DNA from: Erythrobacter colymbi
Lineage (GTDB): Bacteria; Pseudomonadota; Alphaproteobacteria; Sphingomonadales; Sphingomonadaceae
Assembly (NCBI RefSeq): GCF_002155685.1
Contig: NZ_MUYK01000008.1
Span: 32,873 to 96,872, forward strand
Reading direction: 5' to 3'
DNA: 64,000 nucleotides
The position numbers and the translations under genes were made by a program. Within the stretch, counting starts at the first letter, position 1; every line of letters starts with the position of its first letter. The notes beneath the pieces were generated by a model, which was not told where the DNA came from, made no database searches, and saw only the letters and a list, made by a program, of their open reading frames with translations. This document shows positions 37,689 through 46,661 of this stretch, piece by piece.

Positions 37689-37757
37689 CCGTTCGCCTCG
37701 AGCGAAGTCGAGAGGCCCTGCCCGCTGCTGTGTCTCGACTGCGCTCGACACGAACGG
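37689..37757. repeat. Dispersed palindromic repeat (CTCGAGCGAAGTCGAGA type)
   Basis: Inverted repeat between frr and uppS. The left arm is ccgttcgcctcgagcgaagt followed by cgagag. The right arm is ctcgactgcgctcgacacga followed by acgg. It is a third, distinct repeat family of the sort scattered through sphingomonad intergenic regions. It splits what is otherwise a compact pyrH-to-fabZ gene chain. Confidence 0.85.
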
Positions 37758-37778
37758 GTGCTGGGTCTCTGAATCGCC

Positions 37779-38336
37779 TTACTGCGTCAGGATTTCCTGT
37801 TCCTTCTTGGCGGCCGCCTCGTCGGTCTCCTTGACGTATTGGTCGGTGAGCTTCTGGACCTGATCCTCGGCGCGCTTGCGCTCGTCCTCGGAGATTTCCT
37901 TCTTCTTCTCGTCGGTCTTGAGGCTTTCCATTGCATCGCGGCGCACGTTGCGGATCGCGATCTTGGCCTTCTCGGCATATTGCCCGGCGAGCTTCGCCAG
38001 CTCCTTGCGGCGCTCCTGCGTCAGATCGGGGATCGGCAGGCGCAGGGTCTGGCCGTCGATGATCGGGTTCAGGCCGAGATTGGCATAGGCAATCGCCTTT
38101 TCGACAGCGTGAAGGTTCGACTTGTCCCACACCTGCACGCTGAGCATGCGCGGCTCGGGCGCCGAGACGGTCGCGACCTGCTGGAGCGGCATCATCGAGC
38201 CGTAGACCTCGACCTGCACCGGATCGAGCAGGGTGGTGTTGGCGCGGCCGGTGCGCAGGCCCTGAAGATCGCTCTTCAGCGATTCCACCGCGCCCTTCAT
38301 CCGGCGCTCGACATCGGCCTTGTCATATTGCGGCAT
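37779..38336 (-). CDS. frr: Ribosome recycling factor
   Basis: 185 residues from ATG at 38336, the normal length. It splits the post-termination ribosome together with EF-G. It contains [39 protein letters not shown] and the conserved [21 protein letters not shown] longer open frame upstream lacks family sequence. It follows pyrH by 23 bases. Confidence 0.97.
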   Translation of the reverse strand: MPQYDKADVERRMKGAVESLKSDLQGLRTGRANTTLLDPVQVEVYGSMMPLQQVATVSAPEPRMLSVQVWDKSNLHAVEKAIAYANLGLNPIIDGQTLRLPIPDLTQERRKELAKLAGQYAEKAKIAIRNVRRDAMESLKTDEKKKEISEDERKRAEDQVQKLTDQYVKETDEAAAKKEQEILTQ

Positions 38337-38359
38337 GGCTGGGTTTCCCTCTGATTGTC

Positions 38360-39079
38360 TTAGCTGCTTTGAACAATGGTCTGGACGCCCTCGCCCGCCA
38401 GCACGCGGGCAAGGTTGCCCTTCTCGCGGATCGAGAAGACCACGATCGGGATCTTGTTGTCGCGGCACAGCGCGACAGCGGAGGCGTCCATCACCTTGAG
38501 ATTGTCCGCGAGCACGCGGTCATAAGTCACGGTTTCGAAACGCACGGCATCGGGGTTGTGCTTGGGGTCGCTGTCATAGACCCCGTCGACGCTGGTGCCC
38601 TTCAGGAGCGCGTCGCACTTCATTTCGGCAGCCCTCAGGGCCGCGCCGCTGTCGGTGGTGAAATAGGGCGCGCCGACGCCGGCAGCGAAGATCACCACGC
38701 GGCCCTTCTCCAGATGACGCTCGGCGCGGCGGCGGATCACCGGCTCGCACACCTTGTCCATCTCGATCGCGGACTGCACGCGGGTCTGGACGCCGAGCTG
38801 TTCGAGCGCGTTCTGCATCGCCAGCGCGTTCATCACGGTCGCGAGCATCCCCATGTAATCGGCCTGCGCGCGGTCCATCCCCTTGGCCGCGCCCGCCATC
38901 CCGCGGAAGATGTTGCCGCCGCCGATGACGAGGCAAACCTCGAGCCCGGTTTCCTTGGCCGCCTTCACTTCCTTGGCCAGCTCGGCGACGAACTCCGGGT
39001 CGATCCCGAACTGCTGGTTGCCCATCAGCACTTCGCCCGAGAGTTTCAGGAGGACGCGCTTGATGGTGGGCAGGCTCAT
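38360..39079 (-). CDS. pyrH: Uridylate kinase
   Basis: 239 residues. It phosphorylates UMP to UDP. It is of the amino acid kinase fold: [19 protein letters not shown] at the N-terminus, [10 protein letters not shown] for phosphate binding, and [20 protein letters not shown] in the middle. Gene order tsf / pyrH / frr is conserved in bacteria; here a phosphoesterase and a small gene separate pyrH from tsf. Confidence 0.97.
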   Translation of the reverse strand: MSLPTIKRVLLKLSGEVLMGNQQFGIDPEFVAELAKEVKAAKETGLEVCLVIGGGNIFRGMAGAAKGMDRAQADYMGMLATVMNALAMQNALEQLGVQTRVQSAIEMDKVCEPVIRRRAERHLEKGRVVIFAAGVGAPYFTTDSGAALRAAEMKCDALLKGTSVDGVYDSDPKHNPDAVRFETVTYDRVLADNLKVMDASAVALCRDNKIPIVVFSIREKGNLARVLAGEGVQTIVQSS

Positions 39080-39164
39080 GGGGCGGGGAGACTTTCTGGC
39101 GGGAGTTGGCTAGCGGGGGCCTTTATCGGGGTGTCACCGTGCTGCCAAGAGGATAGCGGGGATA

Positions 39165-40007
39165 ATGGGCAAGACAATCATCCGCAGAAGCCTCGCCGCG
39201 GTGCTGCTGCTGGCCGCGCTGGTGGCCGCCAAGGCGTGGCATGACACGATGCGCGCGCCGGCGGTGGAGCGGCTGGTGGTGGAGAGCGCGGCCCTCCCCG
39301 CCGGATCGCCGCCCGTCACCATCGCGCTGCTCTCCGATATCCATGTCGCCGGCCCCGACATGCCGCCCGAACGCCTCGCGCGGATCGTGGCGCAGGTGAA
39401 CGCGCTGAAGCCCGATCTCGTGGCGATCAGCGGCGATCTCGTCAGCGAGAAGCGCACCGCCTCGCATATCTACACGCCCGCCGAGGTGGTCGCGCCGCTC
39501 GGGCGCCTGTCCGCGCCGCTCGGCGTGGTGCTGGTGCCGGGCAATCACGACCACTGGTTCGGCTGGGAGAAGCTCGCCGCCGAGATCGTGCGCTATCCCC
39601 AGATCACGGTGCTGCGCAACGAGGCCCTTGTGCGCGGGCCGCTGGTGATCGGCGGGGTCGACGATGACTTCACCGGCCGCGCCGATCTGCCCGCCACCGT
39701 CGCGGCGATGGCGGGCAAGCCGGGTGTGCGCGTGGTGCTGACCCACTCGCCCGACATCTTCCCGCAGGTGCCGGTCGATGTGCCGCTGGTGCTCGCCGGG
39801 CACACCCATTGCGGCCAGATCGCCTATCCCTGGGGCGGCTCGCCCGCGACGATGTCGGACTATGGCGACCTCTACGCCTGCGGGGTGGTGCGCCAGCATC
39901 GCAAGGTGCTGGTGACCAGCGGCGGGCTCGGCACCAGCCTGCTCCCCTTGCGGCTGTTCACCCATCCCGAGGTGTGGCTGATCGAGATCCGCCCGCAGCC
40001 GCGCTGA
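39165..40007 (+). CDS. Membrane-anchored metallophosphoesterase
   Basis: 280 residues with an N-terminal hydrophobic anchor (SLAAVLLLAALVAAKAW). The calcineurin-like motifs are in order: LLSDIHVAGPD (D and H), LVAISGDLVSEK (GD), VPGNHDHWFG (GNHD) and VLAGHTHCGQIAYP (GHTH). The layout matches the YkuE/YaeI-type membrane-associated phosphoesterases, some of which act on lipid-linked substrates. It is divergent from pyrH. Substrate unknown. Confidence 0.9.
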   Translation: MGKTIIRRSLAAVLLLAALVAAKAWHDTMRAPAVERLVVESAALPAGSPPVTIALLSDIHVAGPDMPPERLARIVAQVNALKPDLVAISGDLVSEKRTASHIYTPAEVVAPLGRLSAPLGVVLVPGNHDHWFGWEKLAAEIVRYPQITVLRNEALVRGPLVIGGVDDDFTGRADLPATVAAMAGKPGVRVVLTHSPDIFPQVPVDVPLVLAGHTHCGQIAYPWGGSPATMSDYGDLYACGVVRQHRKVLVTSGGLGTSLLPLRLFTHPEVWLIEIRPQPR

Positions 40008-40027
40008 GGCGGGAGGCCTGTCCGGGC

Positions 40028-40273
40028 CTAGTGCCCGTCCGTGGCAGACGCGAGGCGGGAGAACAGGAAGCAGATCGCCGCCGTAAGTGTGAACACCACC
40101 AGCAGCGCGCCGGGCATGGTCAGCGGCTCGACCAGCAGGCGGTTGAGCGCCTCGGCGAGCGCGCCCAGCCCGCGCGCCCGTACACCGGCGCCAAGGTCAG
40201 CCCCCTCCTGCGCAATGCCGGCGAAGAGGAAGAACACGAATGTCACGACGGTGGCGATCCGGAGCGGCTTCAT
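40028..40273 (-). CDS. Small membrane protein of unknown function
   Basis: 81 residues with two hydrophobic helices (IATVVTFVFFLFAGIAQEG and PGALLVVFTLTAAICFLF) flanking an Ala/Arg-rich loop. Convergent with the phosphoesterase, 20 bases apart. No family recognised. Confidence 0.6.
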   Translation of the reverse strand: MKPLRIATVVTFVFFLFAGIAQEGADLGAGVRARGLGALAEALNRLLVEPLTMPGALLVVFTLTAAICFLFSRLASATDGH

Positions 40274-40318
40274 CGGAAGCCGAAATAAGCCGCGCCGGCA
40301 AACACCCGATTAACAACG

Positions 40319-40356
40319 AAAACGGCCGCCGCAGCACCAGGCTGCGACGGCCGCTT
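40319..40356 (-). terminator. Rho-independent terminator of rpsB-tsf
   Basis: Thirteen-base stem (arms 40323-40335 and 40341-40353, one G-U wobble on the minus-strand RNA) with a five-base loop, followed by TTTTCGTT. It lies 24 bases past the tsf stop. Confidence 0.85.
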
Positions 40357-40379
40357 TTGCGTTCCGTTGGGAAGAAGGA

Positions 40380-41306
40380 TCAGCCCTTGAGGGTCGCGGC
40401 GACTTCTGCGGCGAAGTCGACTTCTTCCTTCTCGATGCCTTCGCCGAGCTGGAAGCGCACGTAGTCGACCAGCTTGATCGACTTGCCGGCGTCCTTCGCG
40501 GCCTTGGCGATGTACTCTTCGACCGTCGCCTTGCCGTCCTTGACGAAGATCTGGCTGAGCAGTGCGTTTTCCTTGGCGAACTTCTTCACCGCGCCTTCGA
40601 CCATCTTGGCCTGCACGTCGGCGGGCTTGCCGCTTTCAGCAGCCTTTTCGGCGGCGATCTTGCGCTCGCGCTCGATCACGTCGGCGTCGAGGCCGTCAGC
40701 GTCCAGCGCCTGCGGGAACATCGCGGCAGCGTGCTGGGCGATGTCCTTGCCGAGCGCGTTCAGCGTGTCGGCATCGGCATCCGATTCGAGCGCGACGAGC
40801 ACGCCGATCTTGCCGAGGCCGTCGGCCGCCGCGTTGTGGATGTAGGGAACCACAGCGCCCTGCGTCACGGCGACCTGCTTGATGCGGCGGATCTGCTGGT
40901 TTTCGCCGATGGTGGCGACGTTCTCGGTCAGCTTGTCACCCACGGTGCCGCCGCCCGGATAGGCCGCGGCCTTGAGGGCTTCGACGTCGCTGGTGCCGGT
41001 CGACAGCGCCACGGCAGTCGCATTGCGCACGAAGGTCTGGAACTGGTCGTTCTTGGCGACGAAGTCGGTTTCCGAGTTGATCTCGACGGCCACGCCCTTC
41101 GTGCCTTCGACCAGCACGCCGACGAGGCCTTCGGCCGCGGTGCGGCTCGACTTCTTCTGGGCGGTGGCGAGGCCCTTGGCGCGCAGGGCGTCAACCGCGG
41201 CTTCGATGTCGCCGCCCGCTTCGGTCAGCGCCTTCTTGGCGTCCATCATGCCAGCGCCGGTGCGCTCGCGCAGCTTCTTCACGTCGGCGACGGAAATATC
41301 GGCCAT
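40380..41306 (-). CDS. tsf: Elongation factor Ts
   Basis: 308 residues from ATG at 41306. It is the guanine-nucleotide exchange factor for EF-Tu. The N-terminal UBA-like domain has [36 protein letters not shown] contains the TDFV element that contacts EF-Tu. It follows rpsB, the usual pairing, with a strong hairpin in the spacer and a terminator downstream. Confidence 0.97.
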   Translation of the reverse strand: MADISVADVKKLRERTGAGMMDAKKALTEAGGDIEAAVDALRAKGLATAQKKSSRTAAEGLVGVLVEGTKGVAVEINSETDFVAKNDQFQTFVRNATAVALSTGTSDVEALKAAAYPGGGTVGDKLTENVATIGENQQIRRIKQVAVTQGAVVPYIHNAAADGLGKIGVLVALESDADADTLNALGKDIAQHAAAMFPQALDADGLDADVIERERKIAAEKAAESGKPADVQAKMVEGAVKKFAKENALLSQIFVKDGKATVEEYIAKAAKDAGKSIKLVDYVRFQLGEGIEKEEVDFAAEVAATLKG

Positions 41307-41333
41307 GGGAAATTCCTTCTTGTGTGTGTTCGG

Positions 41334-41376
41334 GCGCCCGGCCCTGCCATCCGGGGACGGAGGCAATGCCGGGCGC
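41334..41376 (-). promoter_or_regulatory. Long stem-loop in the rpsB-tsf spacer
   Basis: Arms gcgcccggc (41334-41342) and gccgggcgc (41368-41376) pair perfectly. The inner stems tgcc/ggca and tccg/cgga stack below a four-base loop. No U-run follows on the minus strand, so this looks like a processing or attenuation element, not a simple terminator. Confidence 0.65.
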
Positions 41377-41435
41377 GCTAGAGGGGGATTGTGACGGGGA
41401 AGCGACGAACGGAGCGCCGCATCCTCGCGCAGAAA

Positions 41436-42218
41436 TCAGGCTTCGGTTTCTTCCGCGGCCGGTTCTTCGGCGATCACGGCTTCGGCCGGGGGTTCGGCCA
41501 TCGCGCCGAAATCGCTCGACACGTCGGCCTGGAACTTGCCCTTGCCTGCGAGCGCGGCTTCACCGATCGCCTGGCAGTAGAGGCGCACGGCGCGGCTGGC
41601 GTCGTCGTTGCCTGGAACCGGGAAAGCGATGCCGTTCGGATCGACGTTGGTGTCGAGGATGCCGATCACGGGGATGCCGAGAACGTTGGCTTCCTTGATC
41701 GCCAGGTCTTCCTTGTTGGCGTCGATCACGAACATCACGTCGGGAATGCCGCCCATGTCGCGGATGCCGCCGAGCGACAGTTCCAGCTTCTCGCGCTCAC
41801 GGGTGAGCTGGAGGACTTCCTTCTTGGTGAAGCCCGAGGTGTCGCCCGAGAGCATTTCCTCAAGCGACTTGAGGCGACGGATCGAACCCGAGATGGTCTT
41901 CCAGTTGGTGAGCATGCCGCCCAGCCAGCGGTGGTTGACGAAGTGCTGGCCCGACATGCGAGCGGCTTCCGCGATCGGCTCCTGCGCCTGGCGCTTGGTG
42001 CCGACGAACAGGACCTTGCCGCCCGAACGCACGGTGGCTTCGACGAAATCGAGCGCGCGCGCGAAGAGCGGCACGGTCTGCGACAGGTCGATGATGTGGA
42101 CACCGTTGCGCGCGCCGAAGATGTACGGCTTCATGCGCGGGTTCCAGCGGTGGGTCTGGTGGCCGAAGTGAGCGCCGGCCTCGATCAGTTGCTGCATGGT
42201 GACGACGGGAGCCGCCAT
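41436..42218 (-). CDS. rpsB: 30S ribosomal protein S2
   Basis: 260 residues from ATG at 42218 (AAAGGAA upstream). It contains [20 protein letters not shown], the S2 signature, then [20 protein letters not shown] and [20 protein letters not shown]. The C-terminus is an acidic Glu/Ala tail. A longer open frame to 42431 has no S2 character. It heads the rpsB-tsf operon. Confidence 0.97.
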   Translation of the reverse strand: MAAPVVTMQQLIEAGAHFGHQTHRWNPRMKPYIFGARNGVHIIDLSQTVPLFARALDFVEATVRSGGKVLFVGTKRQAQEPIAEAARMSGQHFVNHRWLGGMLTNWKTISGSIRRLKSLEEMLSGDTSGFTKKEVLQLTREREKLELSLGGIRDMGGIPDVMFVIDANKEDLAIKEANVLGIPVIGILDTNVDPNGIAFPVPGNDDASRAVRLYCQAIGEAALAGKGKFQADVSSDFGAMAEPPAEAVIAEEPAAEETEA

Positions 42219-42448
42219 AGGTATTTCCTTTCCGGTTGTTCCTCTGGAAGGCTGGAACCGCGCTTGCGGAGTTCCCGCGAGCGGCACCGGTATGAGCGCC
42301 TTCCATGTGAATTTGCATCCGCTCCGGGCCGAATGCCCCTTGCGATGCGAGCGCGCCCTTAGCGGCGGGAACACGCGAAATCCAGTCCTGAATCCCGCGA
42401 TCCGTAAAATATCGGGCCGGAACGGTTGCAAAGCCGCTTGACAGGCTG

Positions 42449-42463
42449 GAACATGTAGGGAAC
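42449..42463 (+). promoter_or_regulatory. LexA (SOS) box with upstream -35 element
   Basis: GAACATGTAGGGAAC is a perfect GAAC-N7-GAAC, the reverse complement of the alphaproteobacterial LexA consensus GTTC-N7-GTTC. A TTGACA hexamer at 42438-42443 lies immediately upstream, so a bound repressor would cover the space before the -10. I see no strong -10. The next gene starts at 42510. Confidence 0.75.
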
Positions 42464-42509
42464 AAGGGCGTGGAACAAAGAACGAACGATTGATTCAGGG
42501 GAATTCGCC

Positions 42510-42764
42510 ATGCTGACCGCCGCCATCACCGTCCTGTTCACTCTCACCGGCCTCGTCGCCGCGGCGACCATCGCCCATTCCCTGCGCGAGGCACGCTCGC
42601 TCTACTTTCGCCTGCTGCGCGAAGGCGAAGTGATGCGCGCCGGCATCACGCTCCAGGCCTCGGCGATCGAAATGAGCCTGCGCCCGGCTCCGCGCCGCGC
42701 GGTGGCTACACGGCGCCCGGCCGGGCTGCGTCCGATGCCGCTTCCTGCATACGCCGCCGCCTGA
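42510..42764 (+). CDS. Small single-pass membrane protein, putatively SOS-induced
   Basis: 84 residues. One N-terminal membrane helix (AAITVLFTLTGLVAAATIA) is followed by a basic amphipathic region (SLREARSLYFRLLREGEVMR) and a proline/alanine-rich tail. AGGGGAA lies before the start. A LexA-type box 47 bases upstream suggests DNA-damage induction. By analogy with Caulobacter SidA, a small SOS-induced inner membrane division inhibitor, it could affect division, but I see no sequence match. The 3' end overlaps pssA by 59 bases, tail-to-tail. Confidence 0.75.
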   Translation: MLTAAITVLFTLTGLVAAATIAHSLREARSLYFRLLREGEVMRAGITLQASAIEMSLRPAPRRAVATRRPAGLRPMPLPAYAAA

Positions 42765-43611
42765 TCCGCGCATATTTGGCAAGGCCGTAGGGCATCAGCG
42801 CCAGATAGACGAGGCTGATCGCCGCGAGCGTCCACCACGGCTCCAGCAGCAGCGCGGCAAAGGCAAGGCCGGTGAAGGCGATCAGCGGCAGGCGGATCGA
42901 GCGGCGCGGCCGCAGCGAGGCCCAGCTGAGCGTCGGCAGGTTGGAGATCATCAGCACCGCGATCACCGTCAGCCAGCCGGTCATCAGCACCGGCTCGCGG
43001 AACAGGGGCGAACCCGTCTCGAGCCACAGGTAGAACGGCGTGAAGGCCAGCCCCGCCCCGACCGGCGCGGGAACGCCGGTGAGGAAGCCCGCAGATTTGT
43101 GCGGCTGGTCGTCCATGTCGATCCGCGCATTGAACCGCGCCAATCGCAGCGCGCAGCAGATCGCGAAGGCGAGCGCGGCGAACCAGCCGAAGCGCGGCCA
43201 CTCCTGAAGCGACCACAGGAACATGATCAGCGCAGGCGCGACCCCGAAGGAGAGCGAATCCGCGAGGCTGTCGAGCTCGGCGCCGAAGCGCGACTGGGCA
43301 TTGAGCAGCCGCGCGATGCGCCCGTCGATCCCGTCGAGCACGCCCGCCAGCACCACCAGCCCGATGGCAAAGGCCCATTGCCCCTCGATCGCGAAACGGA
43401 TGCCGGTGAGGCCCGAGCAAAGCGCCGCCGCGGTGATCGCATTGGGCAGCATCGCCCGCAGCGTCAGGCCTCCTGCGCGCGGATCGCGGATCGGCTGCTC
43501 GTCATCCTCGTCCTCGGCCGCCTTGGGCCCGAGCCGCGCGGTCAGGAAGCGTGCGCCCGGAAGCTTGCGCGCCCGCGCTCCGCTCTCGCGGCGTTGAGGG
43601 GGGCGGCTCAT
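42706..43611 (-). CDS. pssA: CDP-diacylglycerol--serine O-phosphatidyltransferase
   Basis: 301 residues. It makes phosphatidylserine. The CDP-alcohol phosphotransferase motif is [20 protein letters not shown] followed by LDSLADS. A basic N-terminal extension of about 50 residues precedes the membrane region. It is the integral, Bacillus-type PssA. It follows psd with a four-base overlap, so PS synthesis and decarboxylation are co-expressed. Confidence 0.94.
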   Translation of the reverse strand: MSRPPQRRESGARARKLPGARFLTARLGPKAAEDEDDEQPIRDPRAGGLTLRAMLPNAITAAALCSGLTGIRFAIEGQWAFAIGLVVLAGVLDGIDGRIARLLNAQSRFGAELDSLADSLSFGVAPALIMFLWSLQEWPRFGWFAALAFAICCALRLARFNARIDMDDQPHKSAGFLTGVPAPVGAGLAFTPFYLWLETGSPLFREPVLMTGWLTVIAVLMISNLPTLSWASLRPRRSIRLPLIAFTGLAFAALLLEPWWTLAAISLVYLALMPYGLAKYARIRRRRMQEAASDAARPGAV

Positions 43612-44357
43612 TGCGAAATTCCTTCGATAAGGCCGCGCTGGCCGATTTCCGCCAGCACCGTCTCGCCCGCGATCACGGTCTGGCCGATCATCACCCTGGG
43701 ATCGGTGCCCGCAGGCAGATAGACGTCGACCCGGCTGCCGAAGCGGATCAGCCCGATGCGCTGGCCCTTGGCGAGAATGTCGCCCGGCTTGACGAAGGGC
43801 ACGATCCGCCGCGCCACCAGCCCGGCGATCTGGGTGAACCCGATGCGAAGGCCGTCGCTGCGCTCGACCAGCAGGTGCTGGCGCTCGTTCTCCTCGCTCG
43901 CTTTGTCGAGTTCGGCGCTGATGAAGCGGCCGGGGATATAGACCACGCGCCGCACCGTCCCGCCCACCGGCGTGCGGTTGATGTGGACATCGAACACCGA
44001 CATGAAGATCGACACCCGCGTCACCGGCCCGGCGGGCAGGACCGGCGCGCCGGTGCCATCATCGATCTGGAGCTCCAGCGGCGGCTCGACCTCGGTGATC
44101 AGCGAGACGATCCCGTCGGCAGGCGAGAGGATCACATTGTCGGCCTGCGGCACCACCCGCTCGGGATCGCGGAAGAAGGCGAAGATGCCTGCGCTCAGCA
44201 AAGCCAGCGGCCAGCCGAGCAGGCCCCAGCCGACCGCGAGGAAAAACAGCGCCGCACCGGCCGCGATCAGCCCGAACTTGCGCCCTTCCGGGTGGATCGC
44301 GGGCCATTCCCAGCCCGCCTCGCCCCGGCCCTTGTTGTCGAGAATTTCGCCTGCCAT
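43608..44357 (-). CDS. psd: Phosphatidylserine decarboxylase proenzyme
   Basis: 249 residues. It converts phosphatidylserine to phosphatidylethanolamine. It is of the short (archaeal/alphaproteobacterial) type: two membrane segments near the N-terminus ([31 protein letters not shown]), then [10 protein letters not shown]. The self-cleavage site is GS in [14 protein letters not shown], which yields the pyruvoyl group. It overlaps pssA (ATGA). Confidence 0.95.
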   Translation of the reverse strand: MAGEILDNKGRGEAGWEWPAIHPEGRKFGLIAAGAALFFLAVGWGLLGWPLALLSAGIFAFFRDPERVVPQADNVILSPADGIVSLITEVEPPLELQIDDGTGAPVLPAGPVTRVSIFMSVFDVHINRTPVGGTVRRVVYIPGRFISAELDKASEENERQHLLVERSDGLRIGFTQIAGLVARRIVPFVKPGDILAKGQRIGLIRFGSRVDVYLPAGTDPRVMIGQTVIAGETVLAEIGQRGLIEGISQ

Positions 44358-44407
44358 CGGTCAGCTTCTAGGGAGGGCTTGCGCTCCCCGCAAGGCAAGT
44401 CGGCCCG

Positions 44408-45553
44408 TCAGGCAACCTTGCGCACGAACACGGTCCCGGCCGAATAGCCCGCCCCGAAGGAGCAGATCAGGCCGGTGTCACCGGCTGCAAGCTCCTCGTT
44501 ATGCTGGTGAAAGGCGATGATTGACCCGGCGCTGGAGGTGTTGCCGTAGGTATCGAGCACGGTCGGGCTCTCGTCCTCGGAGGCCTCGTGGCCCAGCACC
44601 TTGTGCGCGATCAGGCGGTTCATGCCTGCGTTGGCCTGATGCAGCCACAACCGGCGCAGGCTCTCGGGATCGATGCCGAGCCGCTGCGCCTCGTCGATGA
44701 TCATCTGCGCGACCATCGGCACCACTTCCTTGAAGACCTTGCGGCCTTCCTGGACGAACAGCTTGTCGGCTTTGCCCTCGCCCTCGGGCGCGGCGCGGTT
44801 CAAAAAGCCGAAATTGTTGCGGATATTGTTGGAGAACACCGTCTTCAGCTTGGTGCCGAGGATTTCCCAGTGCTGCGCGGGGGCGATCGCGGCGTCCTCG
44901 ACCAGCACGGCGGTGGCGACATCGCCGAAGATGAAGTGGCTGTCACGGTCGCGCCAGTTGAGGTGGCCCGAGGTAATCTCGGGGCTGACCACCAGCACCG
45001 ACTTTGCGTTGCCCGCGCGCACATAGTCGGCGGCGGTCTGAATGCCGAAGGTCGCCGAGGAGCAGGCGACGTTCATGTCGAAGCCGAAGCCCTCGATCCC
45101 CAGCGCCTGCTGGATCTCGATCGCCATCGCAGGGTATGCGCGCTGCATGTTCGAGGCGGCGCACAGCACGGCGTCGACATCTTCCGGCTTGCGGCCCGCG
45201 CGCTCGAGCGCCTGCTTCGCCGCCGCGACGCCGATTTCGGCCATCACTGAAATCTCGTCGTTCGACCGTTCGGGCAGGCGCGGGCACATGGTGTCGGGAT
45301 CGAGGATCGGCGCCTTGCTCATCACGTGACGCGCCTTGATGCCGGAGGCCTTTTCGATGAACTCGACCGAGGAATAGGCCAGCGGCTCGGCCTCTCCGGC
45401 CGCGATCGCATCGGCGTGCGCCGCGTTGTGGCGGTCGACGAAGGCGTTGAAGCTCGCGACCAGCTCTTCGTTGGTGATGACCTCGGAGGGCGTGAACAGG
45501 CCGGTGGCGGAAATGACCGGGCGGCCGGTAAGTGCGACTTGCGTTTCCTGCAT
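44408..45553 (-). CDS. FabH-like beta-ketoacyl-ACP synthase III
   Basis: 381 residues from ATG at 45553; an in-frame ATG 63 bases earlier is less likely. The Cys-His-Asn triad is present: NVACSSATFG, WLHQANAGMN and YGNTSSAGS. It is about 55 residues longer than classical FabH, with an insertion near residues 40-75. It belongs to the longer FabH-like proteins found beside housekeeping FabH in many Proteobacteria. It may start fatty acid chains from an unusual primer; this is inference. Confidence 0.88.
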   Translation of the reverse strand: MQETQVALTGRPVISATGLFTPSEVITNEELVASFNAFVDRHNAAHADAIAAGEAEPLAYSSVEFIEKASGIKARHVMSKAPILDPDTMCPRLPERSNDEISVMAEIGVAAAKQALERAGRKPEDVDAVLCAASNMQRAYPAMAIEIQQALGIEGFGFDMNVACSSATFGIQTAADYVRAGNAKSVLVVSPEITSGHLNWRDRDSHFIFGDVATAVLVEDAAIAPAQHWEILGTKLKTVFSNNIRNNFGFLNRAAPEGEGKADKLFVQEGRKVFKEVVPMVAQMIIDEAQRLGIDPESLRRLWLHQANAGMNRLIAHKVLGHEASEDESPTVLDTYGNTSSAGSIIAFHQHNEELAAGDTGLICSFGAGYSAGTVFVRKVA

Positions 45554-45635
45554 GGAACTCTCGTGAATAGGGACCGCGGCCTTAATCCGCCCCCACACCG
45601 GCTGCAAGTCTTGCAAGCGCGGTGTCAGTGGGCGG

Positions 45636-46532
45636 TCAGGTTGCGGGCGCAGGCTCCGCGCCGCCGCCGAGCACCTCGCGCAGCAGAGGATTGGGGAAGG
45701 TGCGCGCGATGGTGACGGCGTGAAACTCCTCGGTCAGGCCCGGCAGCTGGGCGAGCTCGTAGAGCATCCCGTTTGCCAGCTCGTCGCGCACCACGATCGG
45801 CGGGATCACCGCAACGCCCGCGTCGGAGCGGGCGAGGAGGCGGAGCATCGCCATGTCGTCGGCCTCGGCGGCGATGCGGGGCACGATGCCGAGCGTCTCG
45901 ACCATCGCATCGAAGCCGGCGCGCAGAGCGGTCTCGGGCGTGGGGAGGATCAGCGGCGCCTCAGCCAGCAGCACCGGCAGCCCGCGTGCGGCGAGCGCGA
46001 GGCGCGAGCGTGCACCGACGAGGCTGACGGGTTGCTCGGCAATCCGGCGCACCAGATAGGGGCTCGCCGCATCGCGCGCGGGCACCTGATTGGTGAGCAG
46101 CACGTCGATCCTGAGCGCATCGAGCGCACGCAGCAGCGAGCCCTGCGTGCCCGAGCGCAGCACCACCTCGACATCGTCGCGGCCCAGCAAGGGCTCGAGG
46201 AAACCCATCTGGAAGTTGCGCGACAGGGTGGCGAGCGCGCCGATGCGCAGCACCTTCCTCTGCCCGCCCACTGCGCGGAAGGTGGCGGTCAGCTGTTCCG
46301 AGGCGCGGAAGATCTGCTCGGCATAGTCGAGCGCGATCCGCCCCGCCTCGGTCAGCACCAGGTTGCGCCCGCGCCGCTCGAACAGGTCGTGGCCGAGATC
46401 GGTCTCCAGCGCCTTGATCTGGGTCGAGACCGCGCTCTGCGAGATGTTGAGCGCCCTGGCCGCCGCGGTCAGCGTGCCCTCGCGCGCGACCGCACGGAAC
46501 AGGCGCAGGTGGTGGAGGTTGAGAGTCGCCAA
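45636..46532 (-). CDS. LysR-family regulator, divergent from dabBA
   Basis: 298 residues. The N-terminal HTH (LNLHHLRLFRAVAREGTL, ALNISQSAVSTQIKALE) and substrate-binding domain fit the family. It is transcribed away from dabB across 129 bases containing an inverted repeat that could be its operator. By position it most likely controls dabBA in response to inorganic carbon or a metabolite. NhaR-like wording in the HTH is noted but is not decisive. Confidence 0.88.
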   Translation of the reverse strand: MATLNLHHLRLFRAVAREGTLTAAARALNISQSAVSTQIKALETDLGHDLFERRGRNLVLTEAGRIALDYAEQIFRASEQLTATFRAVGGQRKVLRIGALATLSRNFQMGFLEPLLGRDDVEVVLRSGTQGSLLRALDALRIDVLLTNQVPARDAASPYLVRRIAEQPVSLVGARSRLALAARGLPVLLAEAPLILPTPETALRAGFDAMVETLGIVPRIAAEADDMAMLRLLARSDAGVAVIPPIVVRDELANGMLYELAQLPGLTEEFHAVTIARTFPNPLLREVLGGGAEPAPAT

Positions 46533-46552
46533 GGGAGCCGCTCCGCATAATT

Positions 46553-46569
46553 GTTCGCTTCAAACGAAC
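46553..46569. promoter_or_regulatory. Candidate LysR operator between the regulator and dabB
   Basis: GTTCGCTTCAAACGAAC is a perfect five-base inverted repeat around seven bases. It extends to nine-base arms with one mismatch (AATtGTTCG and CGAACgATT). It lies 20 bases before the regulator start and 93 before dabB. An AT-rich stretch (aaaatatgtattttctt) that could hold the dabB promoter follows. Confidence 0.65.
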
Positions 46570-46661
46570 GATTGGCGACAAAATATGTATTTTCTTAAAT
46601 TTCGTCCAGCCCCTATCCGCACCCCATCGCAATCACCCTCTTGCCGACGGAGTGCCGCATC

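Noticed and set aside
42471..42486. A second LexA box downstream of the first (GAACAAAGAACGAACG)
   Set aside because: The GAAC repeats are spaced by three and zero bases, not the seven required.
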